Of a DNA stretch of 64,000 nucleotides, positions 8,916 to 17,720 are shown one piece after another. The position numbers and the translations under genes are program-made. The DNA is from an uncultured Roseibium sp. (GTDB lineage: Bacteria > Pseudomonadota > Alphaproteobacteria > Rhizobiales > Stappiaceae). Numbering within the stretch: the first letter of the stretch is position 1; every line of letters begins with the position of its first letter. Location: assembly GCF_947494555.1 (NCBI RefSeq), contig NZ_CANLVF010000004.1, forward strand, positions 372,001 to 436,000, written 5' to 3'. The notes beneath the pieces are model-generated. The model saw only the letters and a list, made by a program, of their open reading frames with translations. It was not told the origin of the DNA and did no database searches.

Positions 8916-9329
8916 TCAGTTATCGCTGCGAAACGCGTCGAGTTTACGCCGGTCGCGCTTTGTCGGCCTGCCTGCGCCCGCCTCCCGCTGACCAGGTCGC
9001 GGCGGTGGCGAGGCCTGCTTAGGCGGCGGTGGCGGTGAAAGGTCCTCATAGAGCTTGCGGGCCTCTTCGTAGGGGCCCCGGCGCTTGCCGAGCGCCGCGA
9101 CTTTCAGCACCAGTACCTTGCGCTCCAGTCCAATGGTCAGAACATCTCCGACCCTTACGGATTTGCTGGACGAGGAGATCTTGTCCTTGTTGACGCGGAT
9201 GTGGCCAGAGGTTGCCAGTTTTTGAGCGAGCGATCTGGACTTCGTGACCCTGGCATACCAGAGCCACTTGTCAACGCGCAGGCTGGCACCGGCGGAGCCA
9301 GATGCCTCTTGTGTATCACCGGCCGGGAT
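8916..9329 (-). CDS. S4-domain RNA-binding protein (Hsp15-like), non-canonical ATC start
   Basis: The coding frame is clear from RVDKWLWYARV through a full S4 fold to a basic and proline-rich tail (about 137 residues). S4 proteins of the HslR/Hsp15 type bind rRNA on stalled 50S subunits. Back to an in-frame TGA at about 9390 there is no ATG, GTG or TTG before the GTG at 9110, which would remove nearly the whole S4 domain. At the end of the helicase gene the sequence reads TAATC, where the common coupled arrangement would be TAATG, with an AAGGA about nine bases upstream. I therefore place the start at ATC 9329-9327, overlapping the helicase stop by one base. A mutated ATG or a sequencing error are alternatives. 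Confidence 0.7.
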   Translation of the reverse strand: MPAGDTQEASGSAGASLRVDKWLWYARVTKSRSLAQKLATSGHIRVNKDKISSSSKSVRVGDVLTIGLERKVLVLKVAALGKRRGPYEEARKLYEDLSPPPPPKQASPPPRPGQREAGAGRPTKRDRRKLDAFRSDN

Positions 9330-12300
9330 TACTTCTTGTCCTTGCTGTCCATGTCCGCTTTCAGTGCCATCAGCGCTGCAAAAGGCGAATTCGGATCAAT
9401 CGGCTTGTCCTTGGGTGCATTGTTGCGCCGGTTTGCACCGTCGAAACCCCTGTTTCCGCCATGCTGTCCACCACGGTTCCGGTTGGGTGCGCCCTTGCCA
9501 CCGCCCTTGCCCTGGCGTTTTTCGCCGAAATTGCCCTTCGGACCCTGGCCTTTGCGCTGGTCACCCCGGCGCTGATCCTGACGCCCTCTGGGACGGCGAT
9601 CGTGGCGGCCCGGGCGCCAGATTTCAATCGTAACCGTTTCCATCTCGGCAGTTTGCGGCGCTTCGGCAGAGGCGTCCTGTGCGGATTCTGACGAGTCTTC
9701 AGCGGACGGAGAAGCAGATTCCGATGCGGTGTCATCGTTCTCCAGATTGTCTGCCGCAGCTGTTTCGGCGCCGGCTTCTTTGTCACCCTGCGCAGTTGCA
9801 GCAGGCGTCTCGGGCGCCGGGGACACGGCAGTTGCGTCCGCATCAGCAGGCGCGGTGCCGGCGGACTGTGCCTCCATAGGCTCAGCACCTGTAGAGGGGT
9901 CGTCTGCCGCACCTTCAACCGACTCCGGAACCGCGGGTGCGGATGGACTATCTGGTTCGGCGGCAGCCTGGGCAGTCTCTTCAACAGGTTCGGAGGTTTT
10001 GTCTCCGGCATCGCTGACGGCACTTTCTCCAACTGCCGCTTCGCCTTCTTCCGATACCGGCTTGACGGTCGCGGGCCGTTGTACTTCCTTGTTCTCGGAA
10101 CGGTATCCGAGTGATTTCAAAACGGCAGAGAAATCCTCTCCGGCGCAGCCGAGCAGGGACGTCATGGCAACGGTCACCATAAAGCCGCCACCCTGTTCGA
10201 TCGCGCCTTCCGGCGGGCTGACTTCGGCGTCAAGCGGTTTCCAGGCGATCAGCGGACGGATCAGATCGGCCAGACGCTCCAGGATATCGACACGAACGGC
10301 GCGCGGGCCGCAAACGCGGAACCCGACAACCTTGTACAGCGCCTTGTCTATGCTCTCGTCCACCGGGATCGACGTGCGTCCCGATGCGGACAATTGCGGC
10401 AGTTCAGCCATGCCGTTCATGTCGAGCGAACCGTGCTTCAGTGCCCAGAGCTGAGCGAGCAGCTGACTGGGAGCCGGCTTCAGCAGTGCCGGAACGAATA
10501 CGGTGTAGGCGCCAAACCGGACGCCATGCTTTCGCAGGGACGCGCGCATGTCCTGGTCTAGCTGGCGGATCTCGTCAGCGGCGTCCTGGCGCTCGAGTAT
10601 TCCAAGGCCTTCCACGATGCGGAAGGCGATGCCGCGGGCAAGTCCTTCAAGACCCTCGCCGGCTTTCAGGTCCACCAGAGGTTTCAAGAGTGTTTCGGTC
10701 TGCGCATTGACCCACAGATCGATCCTCCCCTGCACGGTGTCACGCGCGGGTCCCGTCAGGTGTTCGTCTGCGAGCAGCAAGACTGTCGGTGTCAGTACGT
10801 CTTCACCGGCGACAAGTTTGGCAACCGGTTCGCCGCGCCAACGGATGGCACCTTCCGATGTGAGAACGAAATCGCCATTTTCCGACTTGCCGAGTTTTTC
10901 CGCACGGGACTCGATTTCGGTCGTCAATGCCTTTTGGGCCGCCGCGCGAACTGTTTTTCCATCCGGGCCTTCGGCTGCCGCATCTGGCGCAAACCGGAAG
11001 CCAAGCAGGTTCCCGATGTGCTGACCTTCCACGAGCACATCGCCGCTCGATGTTATTTCTGCTTCCAGCATTGCGTTCTCTCTCAAACGTCGCATCAATA
11101 CACTCGTCCGCCGGTCCACGAAGCGTTGTGTTAGGCGCTCGTGCAGGGCGTCCGACAATTTGTCTTCAATGCCGCGTGTCTCTTCCTGCCAGTGGGCCGG
11201 GTCGGCCAGCCAGTCAGGTCGATTGGCGACATACGTCCATGTCCGGATGTGCGCGATCCGGTTCGCGAGAGTGTCGATATCACCATCTGTGCGGTCTGCG
11301 AAGGCCAATTGACGCTTGAACCAGTCATCGGCAATCCGATTGTCCTGCATCAGATGGCTGTAGATCGTGTTTAACAACTCCGCATGGTTCGCCGGCGCGA
11401 TCTTCCGATAATCGGGGATCTGGCACACATCCCATAACACTTCGATCGCTTTTTCACCCTTTGCCATGCCGGAAATTGCCGGATCGCGCAATAAATGTTC
11501 AAGCGCGTTGATATCCTCACCGGTTGGTGCCCGGGCCAGGCCCTCCTCCTGAGGGACCTTGTCCAGGCTCTGCCGCAGGCTCTGCGCCGATGAAAAATCC
11601 AGGGAACTGTTGCGCCATTGCAGCACTTTCAGGCTGTCAAAGTGATGACTCTCGATCTGTTCGATCAGATTGTCGTCGAGCGGATCCACGCGTCCGGTGA
11701 CACCAAAAGTCCCGTCTTTGGTATGGCGCCCGGCGCGCCCGGCAATCTGTCCCATCTCGGCGGGGGTCAATTGGCGATACTGATAACCGTCGTATTTGCG
11801 GTTTCCGGCAAAGGCGATGTGATGGACGTCCAGATTGAGGCCCATGCCGATCGCATCCGTGGCGACCAGATGATCCACGTCGCCGTTTTGAAAAAGTTCG
11901 ACCTGCGCATTGCGGGTGCGCGGGCTGAGCGACCCGAGAACAACGGCGGCACCGCCGCGCTGTCTCCGGATCAGTTCGGCGATCGAATAGACCTCGTCCG
12001 ATGAAAAGGCGACAACCGCAGACCGGGCCGGAAGGCGCGACACCTTTTTTGATCCGGCATATTCCAGAACAGACATGCGCGGCCGTGTGACCACGTTGAG
12101 GCCCGGCAGAAGTTTTTCAAGGAGCGGCCTTGCGGTGGCGGCACCCAGTAGAAGCGTTTCCGACCGTCCGCGAAGGTTCAGGATCCGGTCCGTGAAGACG
12201 TGTCCCCGATCCAGATTTCCGGCCAGCTGAACTTCATCGATCGCAACAAATTCCGTGTCGAGATCGAGGGGCATGGCCTCGACCGTCGAAACCCAGAAGC

Positions 12301-12550
12301 GCGGTTGTTTCGGAATGATCTTTTCTTCGCCGGTGATCAGCGCGACGCTGTCCGCCCCCGACCGCTCCACTATCCGACCGTAAACCTCTCGTGCGAGCAG
12401 GCGCAGCGGCAGGCCGATAAGCCCAGACGACTGCGCAAGCATGCGTTCTATCGCCAGGTGGGTTTTTCCGGTGTTTGTGGGTCCAAGGACCGCCGTGACA
12501 GTGCGGGACCTGGCCGACGGTGGCAACGGCAAAGTTTGTGGGCGGGGCAT
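9329..12550 (-). CDS. SUV3-like DEAD/DEAH-type RNA helicase with low-complexity tail
   Basis: 1073 residues. The helicase core has Walker A GPTNTGKT (23-30), a DEVQ motif II (105-108), TDAIGMGLNLD (about 231-241) and motif VI QIAGRAGR (268-275). That motif set and order match SUV3, the mitochondrial RNA degradosome helicase, whose bacterial relatives are common in alphaproteobacteria. A SUV3 C-terminal region follows. From about residue 835 the protein becomes Ala/Glu/Pro/Ser-rich and then Arg/Gly/Asn/Gln-rich, ending in a conserved short block (NSPFAALMALKADMD). The tail probably binds RNA or other proteins without a fixed fold. Its gene overlaps the S4 gene by one base, so the two may work together in RNA metabolism. 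Confidence 0.88.
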   Translation of the reverse strand: MPRPQTLPLPPSARSRTVTAVLGPTNTGKTHLAIERMLAQSSGLIGLPLRLLAREVYGRIVERSGADSVALITGEEKIIPKQPRFWVSTVEAMPLDLDTEFVAIDEVQLAGNLDRGHVFTDRILNLRGRSETLLLGAATARPLLEKLLPGLNVVTRPRMSVLEYAGSKKVSRLPARSAVVAFSSDEVYSIAELIRRQRGGAAVVLGSLSPRTRNAQVELFQNGDVDHLVATDAIGMGLNLDVHHIAFAGNRKYDGYQYRQLTPAEMGQIAGRAGRHTKDGTFGVTGRVDPLDDNLIEQIESHHFDSLKVLQWRNSSLDFSSAQSLRQSLDKVPQEEGLARAPTGEDINALEHLLRDPAISGMAKGEKAIEVLWDVCQIPDYRKIAPANHAELLNTIYSHLMQDNRIADDWFKRQLAFADRTDGDIDTLANRIAHIRTWTYVANRPDWLADPAHWQEETRGIEDKLSDALHERLTQRFVDRRTSVLMRRLRENAMLEAEITSSGDVLVEGQHIGNLLGFRFAPDAAAEGPDGKTVRAAAQKALTTEIESRAEKLGKSENGDFVLTSEGAIRWRGEPVAKLVAGEDVLTPTVLLLADEHLTGPARDTVQGRIDLWVNAQTETLLKPLVDLKAGEGLEGLARGIAFRIVEGLGILERQDAADEIRQLDQDMRASLRKHGVRFGAYTVFVPALLKPAPSQLLAQLWALKHGSLDMNGMAELPQLSASGRTSIPVDESIDKALYKVVGFRVCGPRAVRVDILERLADLIRPLIAWKPLDAEVSPPEGAIEQGGGFMVTVAMTSLLGCAGEDFSAVLKSLGYRSENKEVQRPATVKPVSEEGEAAVGESAVSDAGDKTSEPVEETAQAAAEPDSPSAPAVPESVEGAADDPSTGAEPMEAQSAGTAPADADATAVSPAPETPAATAQGDKEAGAETAAADNLENDDTASESASPSAEDSSESAQDASAEAPQTAEMETVTIEIWRPGRHDRRPRGRQDQRRGDQRKGQGPKGNFGEKRQGKGGGKGAPNRNRGGQHGGNRGFDGANRRNNAPKDKPIDPNSPFAALMALKADMDSKDKK

Positions 12551-13343
12551 GGGATTGGTTGTGGTCGGCTTTCGTTTGGCTCTGCGCCTATATCTAGTGC
12601 CGCGTATCTAGCACAGCCCGCCCGCGCATGTCGCCTTTTCTTTTGGCGAAATGTTCCGGATTTCAGTGGCCAAATATTTCTGTGGAGAACGACTCTAGAA
12701 CAAATCGAAACCGAATCGCTGACTCTGCGTGATTCAGGATTTGTTCCCTACAAGATGTGGCGGTTCACCTGATTTGCGCTACGAAATCCTGAATCTGCCC
12801 AAAGGGTTGAGTCGCGTTTCCGATTTGCTCCCAAATTTCGGGATAAAGGTGTCAAGGGTTAATTGGAAATTTATTTTGCCACGCAGCTCAAGCAGAGTGC
12901 CGTTAACTTTCGGACACACCGGGAACGAATGCCGGACGAATCGGTGATTCCGAGAAGTTTTTGTTTTGTTCTGTCAACATATAGGGGGTTGGCATGATTT
13001 CACTGCTAGAAAGATTTGAAGATTTGCCACCGGGTCGAATCCCAAGCCGGAAAACCGGCCATGCTGTCACAAAGTGATACGTGCGGTTAACCATGGCTTC
13101 CCGACGGATTATTGAACAATTCTGGTTGGAATTGCTGCGCCGCAAATTTTTTGTAAACCTAGTTACATGCGCAACTTTCGTGAAATTTCGTTTCATTTTC
13201 CGGGAGTTACCTGTGCAAACGCAAAAAAATTTTCCAAGTTAAAAAAAGGACACCCTTTCTGCCCCTTTTCAAGTTCGTTCGACCAAAGTAGAAATCTTGC
13301 AAAAATCGGCATTGCCCTTGCGCAAAATTAGGGGAGAAGGCGT
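12551..13343. other. Long AT-richer divergent spacer upstream of pyc
   Basis: Nearly 800 bases between the divergent helicase and pyruvate carboxylase genes. It contains a 12-bp perfect inverted repeat (listed separately) and AT-rich blocks close to pyc. Small open frames here have no domain or ribosome-binding support. It is likely to hold both promoters. A small RNA or leader is possible but not shown. Confidence 0.45.
12731..12795. repeat. 12-bp perfect inverted repeat with 41-base spacer
   Basis: GATTCAGGATTT (12731-12742) is matched by AAATCCTGAATC (12784-12795). The arms are too far apart and the flanks lack T tracts for a simple terminator. It lies between two divergent genes, so it may be a paired regulator site or a structured transcript. 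Confidence 0.6.
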
Positions 13344-16300
13344 TTGGCTATAACAAAAATTCTCGTTGCGAACCGGTCGGAGATTGCAATCCGGGTTTTC
13401 CGAGCCGCCAACGAGCTCGGATTGAAGACCGTTGCAATCTATGCCGAGCAGGACAAGCTGGCGCTCCACCGGTTCAAGGCGGACGAAGCCTATCAGGTCG
13501 GCAAGGGCCTCGGCCCGATCGAGGCCTACCTGTCCATCGACGAGATCATTCGTGTAGCCAAACTCGCAGGAGCCGATGCGATCCATCCGGGCTACGGCCT
13601 GCTTTCGGAAAGTCCGGAATTCGTCGATGCCTGCGAAACCGCAGGGATCACGTTCATCGGGCCGCGGTCGGACACAATGCGCCGATTGGGCAACAAGGTC
13701 GCGGCGCGCAACCTTGCCATTGACGCAGGTGTTCCGGTTATGCCGGCGACCGACCCCCTGCCTGATGAACTCGAAGAGATCAAGAAACTGGGCCTCGAGA
13801 TCGGTTATCCGGTGATGCTCAAGGCGTCCTGGGGCGGTGGTGGCCGCGGGATGCGCGTTATCCCGGATGAGGCGACGCTGGAGAAGGAGGTTCTTGCCGC
13901 CAAGCGCGAAGCCAAGGCTGCCTTCGGCAAGGACGAGATCTATCTGGAAAAACTTGTCCAACGGGCGCGCCATGTCGAGGTTCAGATCCTCGGCGACGGC
14001 GAGAACGTTGTCCATCTGTTCGAACGCGACTGTTCCATCCAGCGCCGTCACCAGAAGGTGGTGGAGCGTGCACCGGCCCCATATCTTGACGAGACCAAGC
14101 GACGGGAGCTGTGCGAATACGGCCTCAAAATCGGCCGGGCCGTAAACTATCGCGGTGCCGGCACCGTCGAATTCCTGATGGATGCCTCTACCGGCGCAAT
14201 CTATTTCATCGAGGTCAATCCGCGCGTCCAGGTGGAGCATACGGTGACGGAAGAAGTCACCGGTATCGACATCGTGCAGGCGCAGATTCACATCGCTGAC
14301 GGCGCAAAGATCGGGACACCGGAAAGCGGTGTTCCGGCGCAGGAGGACATCCGCCTGAACGGTCACGCCCTGCAGTGCCGCATCACGACAGAAGACCCGG
14401 AGCAGAACTTCATCCCGGACTACGGCCGCATTACCGCTTACCGCGGAGCGACAGGGTTCGGCATACGACTGGACGGCGGAACAGCCTATTCCGGCGCTGT
14501 TATCACACGGTTCTATGATCCGTTGCTCGAGAAGGTCACGGCGTGGGCTCCGAGCGCGGAGGATGCCCGCAAGCGTATGGATCGCGCTCTGCGTGAATTC
14601 CGGATACGAGGTGTCGCGACCAACCTGATTTTCCTGGAAAACATTATCGATCACGCGGATTTCAGGGCGAACAAATACACCACGCGGTTTATCGACGAGA
14701 CGCCGGCTCTGTTCGAGCAGACAAAACGTCAGGACAGGGCGACCAAGCTGCTTACCTATATCGCTGACGTTTCGGTCAACGGGCATCCTGAAACGAAAAA
14801 CCGGGCGCGGCCGCCGGAAGATGTAGCGGCGCCCGTCATTCCCGTTTTCGGTGACGAAAAGCCGGCAGGCACCCGGCAACTGCTTGACGAACTGGGCCCC
14901 AAGGCATTCGCGGCCTGGATGAAGGATCAAAAGCGCGCCCTGATTACCGATACGACGATGCGTGACGGTCACCAGTCGCTGCTCGCAACGCGCATGCGGA
15001 CTCATGATATCGTCAACATCGCGGACGCTTATGCCACGGGCCTGCCGTCGTTGTTTTCGTTGGAGTGCTGGGGCGGTGCGACCTTCGACGTCGCGATGCG
15101 CTTTCTCACGGAAAGTCCCTGGGAACGCCTGCACCACATTCGCGAGAAGGCCCCTAACATCCTGCTGCAGATGCTGCTGCGCGGCTCCAACGGGGTCGGT
15201 TATACAAACTACCCAGACAACGTCGTCAAATACTTCGTAAAACAGGCTGCGGAAAACGGCATCGATCTTTTCCGCGTCTTCGATTGCCTTAACTGGGTCG
15301 AGAACATGCGGGTTTCCATGGACGCGGTTCAGGAAGCCAACAAGCTGTGCGAAGGCGTGCTTTGCTACACGGGCGACATGCTGGACAGCGCCCGGCCGAA
15401 ATACGATCTCAAATACTACGTCGGTCTTGCCAAGGAGCTGGAGGCGGCGGGCGCGCATATTCTCGGCATCAAGGACATGGCGGGTCTTTTGAAACCCGAA
15501 GCAGCGCGCATTCTGATCAAGACGCTGAAGCAGGAAACCGACCTCCCGATCCATTTTCATACCCATGACACGTCAGGGATCGCTGCCGCCAGCATCCTTG
15601 CGGCGATCGAGGCCGGTGCCGATGCCGTCGATGCGGCCATGGACGCGCTTTCAGGTCTCACCTCGCAGCCGTGTTTGGGGTCCATCGTGGAAGCGCTGCG
15701 GGGAAGCGAGCACGACACCGGGCTGGATGCCAAGACGATCCGGCAGATTTCCTTCTATTGGGAGGCGGTGAGAACACAGTACCGCGCCTTTGAAAGCGAT
15801 CTGCGCTTTGGTGCATCCGAGGTCTACCTGCATGAAATGCCGGGCGGGCAGTTCACCAACCTGAAGGAACAGGCGCGGTCGCTTGGTCTTGAGACCCGCT
15901 GGCACGAGGTTGCCCAGGCCTACGCGGACGTCAACATGATGTTCGGCGATATTGTCAAAGTGACACCGTCGTCGAAGGTCGTCGGCGATATGGCCCTAAT
16001 GATGGTCAGCCAGGGCCTGACGGTTCAGGACGTTGAAGATCCATCCAAGGACGTTGCCTTTCCGGACAGCGTCGTGAAGATGCTTCACGGTGACCTTGGC
16101 CAGTCCCCCGGTGGGTGGCCGGAGGCTCTGCAGAAAAAAGTGCTGAAGGGCGAGGCACCGATCATTGTGCGGCCGGGCTCTCTTCTTGAAGCATCCGATC
16201 TTGAAGCAGAGCGCGATGCTGCCACGGCTGCAACTGGACGCGACATAAGCGATATCGATCTGGCGTCCTACCTCATGTATCCGAAGGTCTTCACCGATTT

Positions 16301-16784
16301 CGACAAGGCGCAACAGCAATACGGGCCAACCTCAGTGTTGCCGACACCGGTCTATTTCTACGGCTTGAACGCGGGCGAAGAGATCTTTGTCGATCTGGAG
16401 CCCGGGAAAACGCTGGTGGTCCGTTGCCAGGCTGTCGGGGAAACGGACGAAAAAGGTGAGAAGAAGGTCTTTTTCGAACTTAACGGCCAGCCAAGAAACG
16501 TCAAGGTGCCCGACAGGGCACATGGTGCAACGGGCGCGGCGGCGATGCGCAAGGCCGAAGACGGCAACGCTGCACATGTCGGCGCGCCGATGCCGGGCGT
16601 CATATCCACCGTTGCCGTTTCATCCGGTCAGGATGTGACTGCAGGCGATGTGCTTGTCTCGATCGAAGCCATGAAAATGGAAACGGCGCTGCATGCCGAG
16701 CGCGACGGCAAAGTGAAAGAAGTTCTGGTCACACCTGGTGCGCAAATTGACGCAAAAGACCTTCTTGTGGTCTTCGAAAGCTGA
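13344..16784 (+). CDS. pyc: Pyruvate carboxylase
   Basis: 1146 residues, full length for the single-chain enzyme. TTG 13344 is taken as the start because AGGGGAGAAGG sits four bases before it and the product begins at the family-typical KILVANRSEIAIR. The biotin carboxylase domain (about 1-455) shows the ATP-grasp KASWGGGGRGMR. The carboxyltransferase domain begins near 537 with DTTMRDGHQSL. The biotinyl domain at the C terminus carries AMKM with K1111 as the biotinylated lysine. It makes oxaloacetate from pyruvate and bicarbonate, feeding the TCA cycle and gluconeogenesis. It is a single gene followed by a hairpin. Confidence 0.97.
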   Translation: MAITKILVANRSEIAIRVFRAANELGLKTVAIYAEQDKLALHRFKADEAYQVGKGLGPIEAYLSIDEIIRVAKLAGADAIHPGYGLLSESPEFVDACETAGITFIGPRSDTMRRLGNKVAARNLAIDAGVPVMPATDPLPDELEEIKKLGLEIGYPVMLKASWGGGGRGMRVIPDEATLEKEVLAAKREAKAAFGKDEIYLEKLVQRARHVEVQILGDGENVVHLFERDCSIQRRHQKVVERAPAPYLDETKRRELCEYGLKIGRAVNYRGAGTVEFLMDASTGAIYFIEVNPRVQVEHTVTEEVTGIDIVQAQIHIADGAKIGTPESGVPAQEDIRLNGHALQCRITTEDPEQNFIPDYGRITAYRGATGFGIRLDGGTAYSGAVITRFYDPLLEKVTAWAPSAEDARKRMDRALREFRIRGVATNLIFLENIIDHADFRANKYTTRFIDETPALFEQTKRQDRATKLLTYIADVSVNGHPETKNRARPPEDVAAPVIPVFGDEKPAGTRQLLDELGPKAFAAWMKDQKRALITDTTMRDGHQSLLATRMRTHDIVNIADAYATGLPSLFSLECWGGATFDVAMRFLTESPWERLHHIREKAPNILLQMLLRGSNGVGYTNYPDNVVKYFVKQAAENGIDLFRVFDCLNWVENMRVSMDAVQEANKLCEGVLCYTGDMLDSARPKYDLKYYVGLAKELEAAGAHILGIKDMAGLLKPEAARILIKTLKQETDLPIHFHTHDTSGIAAASILAAIEAGADAVDAAMDALSGLTSQPCLGSIVEALRGSEHDTGLDAKTIRQISFYWEAVRTQYRAFESDLRFGASEVYLHEMPGGQFTNLKEQARSLGLETRWHEVAQAYADVNMMFGDIVKVTPSSKVVGDMALMMVSQGLTVQDVEDPSKDVAFPDSVVKMLHGDLGQSPGGWPEALQKKVLKGEAPIIVRPGSLLEASDLEAERDAATAATGRDISDIDLASYLMYPKVFTDFDKAQQQYGPTSVLPTPVYFYGLNAGEEIFVDLEPGKTLVVRCQAVGETDEKGEKKVFFELNGQPRNVKVPDRAHGATGAAAMRKAEDGNAAHVGAPMPGVISTVAVSSGQDVTAGDVLVSIEAMKMETALHAERDGKVKEVLVTPGAQIDAKDLLVVFES

Positions 16785-16794
16785 TCGAGAAAAG

Positions 16795-16840
16795 GTGAGC
16801 GGTTCGCACTTTGCTGCGATCCGCTCACTAATACTATGTT
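16795..16840 (+). terminator. Probable terminator after pyc
   Basis: An 8-bp perfect stem, GTGAGCGG (16795-16802) and CCGCTCAC (16821-16828), lies 11 bases after the pyc stop, with a TTTTT run slightly farther on (about 16839). The T tract is displaced, so strength is uncertain. Confidence 0.6.
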
Positions 16841-16972
16841 TTTAGTCGTATAATTCAGCCCAATCACGCGAAATCACGCGTCATCACCGCGCAAGTGAAT
16901 TGTCATCTCTCCCTGATGCCGGAAGCTGATCGAGCCAGGTCTTTTTTAAGACGTTAGCCTAGGGAGAGAACA

Positions 16973-17569
16973 ATGAGGAAGCTACCTGTTTGGCTGGGAG
17001 GTGCAATCGCATCCCTTGTTTTCACGACATCCGCATACGCGGCCTGTGATGTGCAAAAGCCGGGTTACGAGCTCACCGGCGACGAAGCCCAAGCGGTGTA
17101 TGACTGCCTGAAGGCGGATCTGCAGGCAGGATATCAAAAGGGGCAGAAACGCTGGATACCGGAAGCATTTGTCAAGGATTATCCGAATTGGACGAAGGCA
17201 AGCGCTTTTCCCGCAGCGCCCGGATTTCATGGTGGGCGTTTTCTGATGACATATGTGAATTCCATCGGTGCGGATGAATACCTGAAATACAAGCCGGAAG
17301 ACGTCAATGTTCCCGCGGGAACGCAGATTGCAAAGGAATCCTTTGCGGTCAATGACGATGGCAAGGTGAGCAAGGGTCCCCTGTTCCTGATGGAAAAGGT
17401 AGCAGCGGGCAAGTCCCCTGAAACCGGTGACTGGTACTACATGATGGTTGCGCCCAACGGCTCGCCGCAGGCTGTCAACGTGATCACGGCTTGCAGCGAA
17501 TGCCACCTTGAAAACTTTGGTGAACAGGGCGGTCTCGGATACCCGGTTGAGGATGCGCGGATAAAGTAG
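16973..17569 (+). CDS. Cytochrome P460 family protein (c-type haem)
   Basis: 198 residues from ATG 16973, which follows AGGGAGAGAAC. A signal peptide covers about residues 1-23 (ending AYA). The only haem motif is CSECH at 174-178 near the C terminus, as expected for the cytochrome P460/c'-beta fold. Conserved features in between include RFLMTYVN and GPLFLMEKV. Classical P460 oxidises hydroxylamine and c'-beta binds NO; this one may be a periplasmic cytochrome of either type, and the substrate is not predictable. The DUF1254 gene follows in the same orientation after a weak hairpin. Confidence 0.85.
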   Translation: MRKLPVWLGGAIASLVFTTSAYAACDVQKPGYELTGDEAQAVYDCLKADLQAGYQKGQKRWIPEAFVKDYPNWTKASAFPAAPGFHGGRFLMTYVNSIGADEYLKYKPEDVNVPAGTQIAKESFAVNDDGKVSKGPLFLMEKVAAGKSPETGDWYYMMVAPNGSPQAVNVITACSECHLENFGEQGGLGYPVEDARIK

Positions 17570-17595
17570 GCAGCCGGTGTGCCTTACCCTTCAGG

Positions 17596-17622
17596 AGCGG
17601 GATGGATGACACCCCGCTTCTT
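17596..17622 (+). terminator. Weak terminator-like hairpin after the P460 gene
   Basis: AGCGGG (17596-17601) pairs with CCCGCT (17613-17618), followed by a short TCTTG. Only six pairs and a poor T tract. Confidence 0.4.
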
Positions 17623-17720
17623 GAAATTAACGCAGCGTTTATATTGACTTCACCAGTGATTTCGCCAGTCTCGTATCATGCCGCGCAAAGACGCGGTCAG
17701 CTTAGAGGCTGGAGAACATC

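Noticed and set aside
12903-13196. A 97-codon minus-strand frame in the pyc spacer
   Set aside because: No ribosome-binding site or domain; AT-rich region and low-complexity composition suggest chance.
13269-15566. A 765-codon open frame on the minus strand opposite pyc
   Set aside because: It is antisense to a clear pyruvate carboxylase and reads as an artefact of GC-rich codon use; no domain is recognisable.
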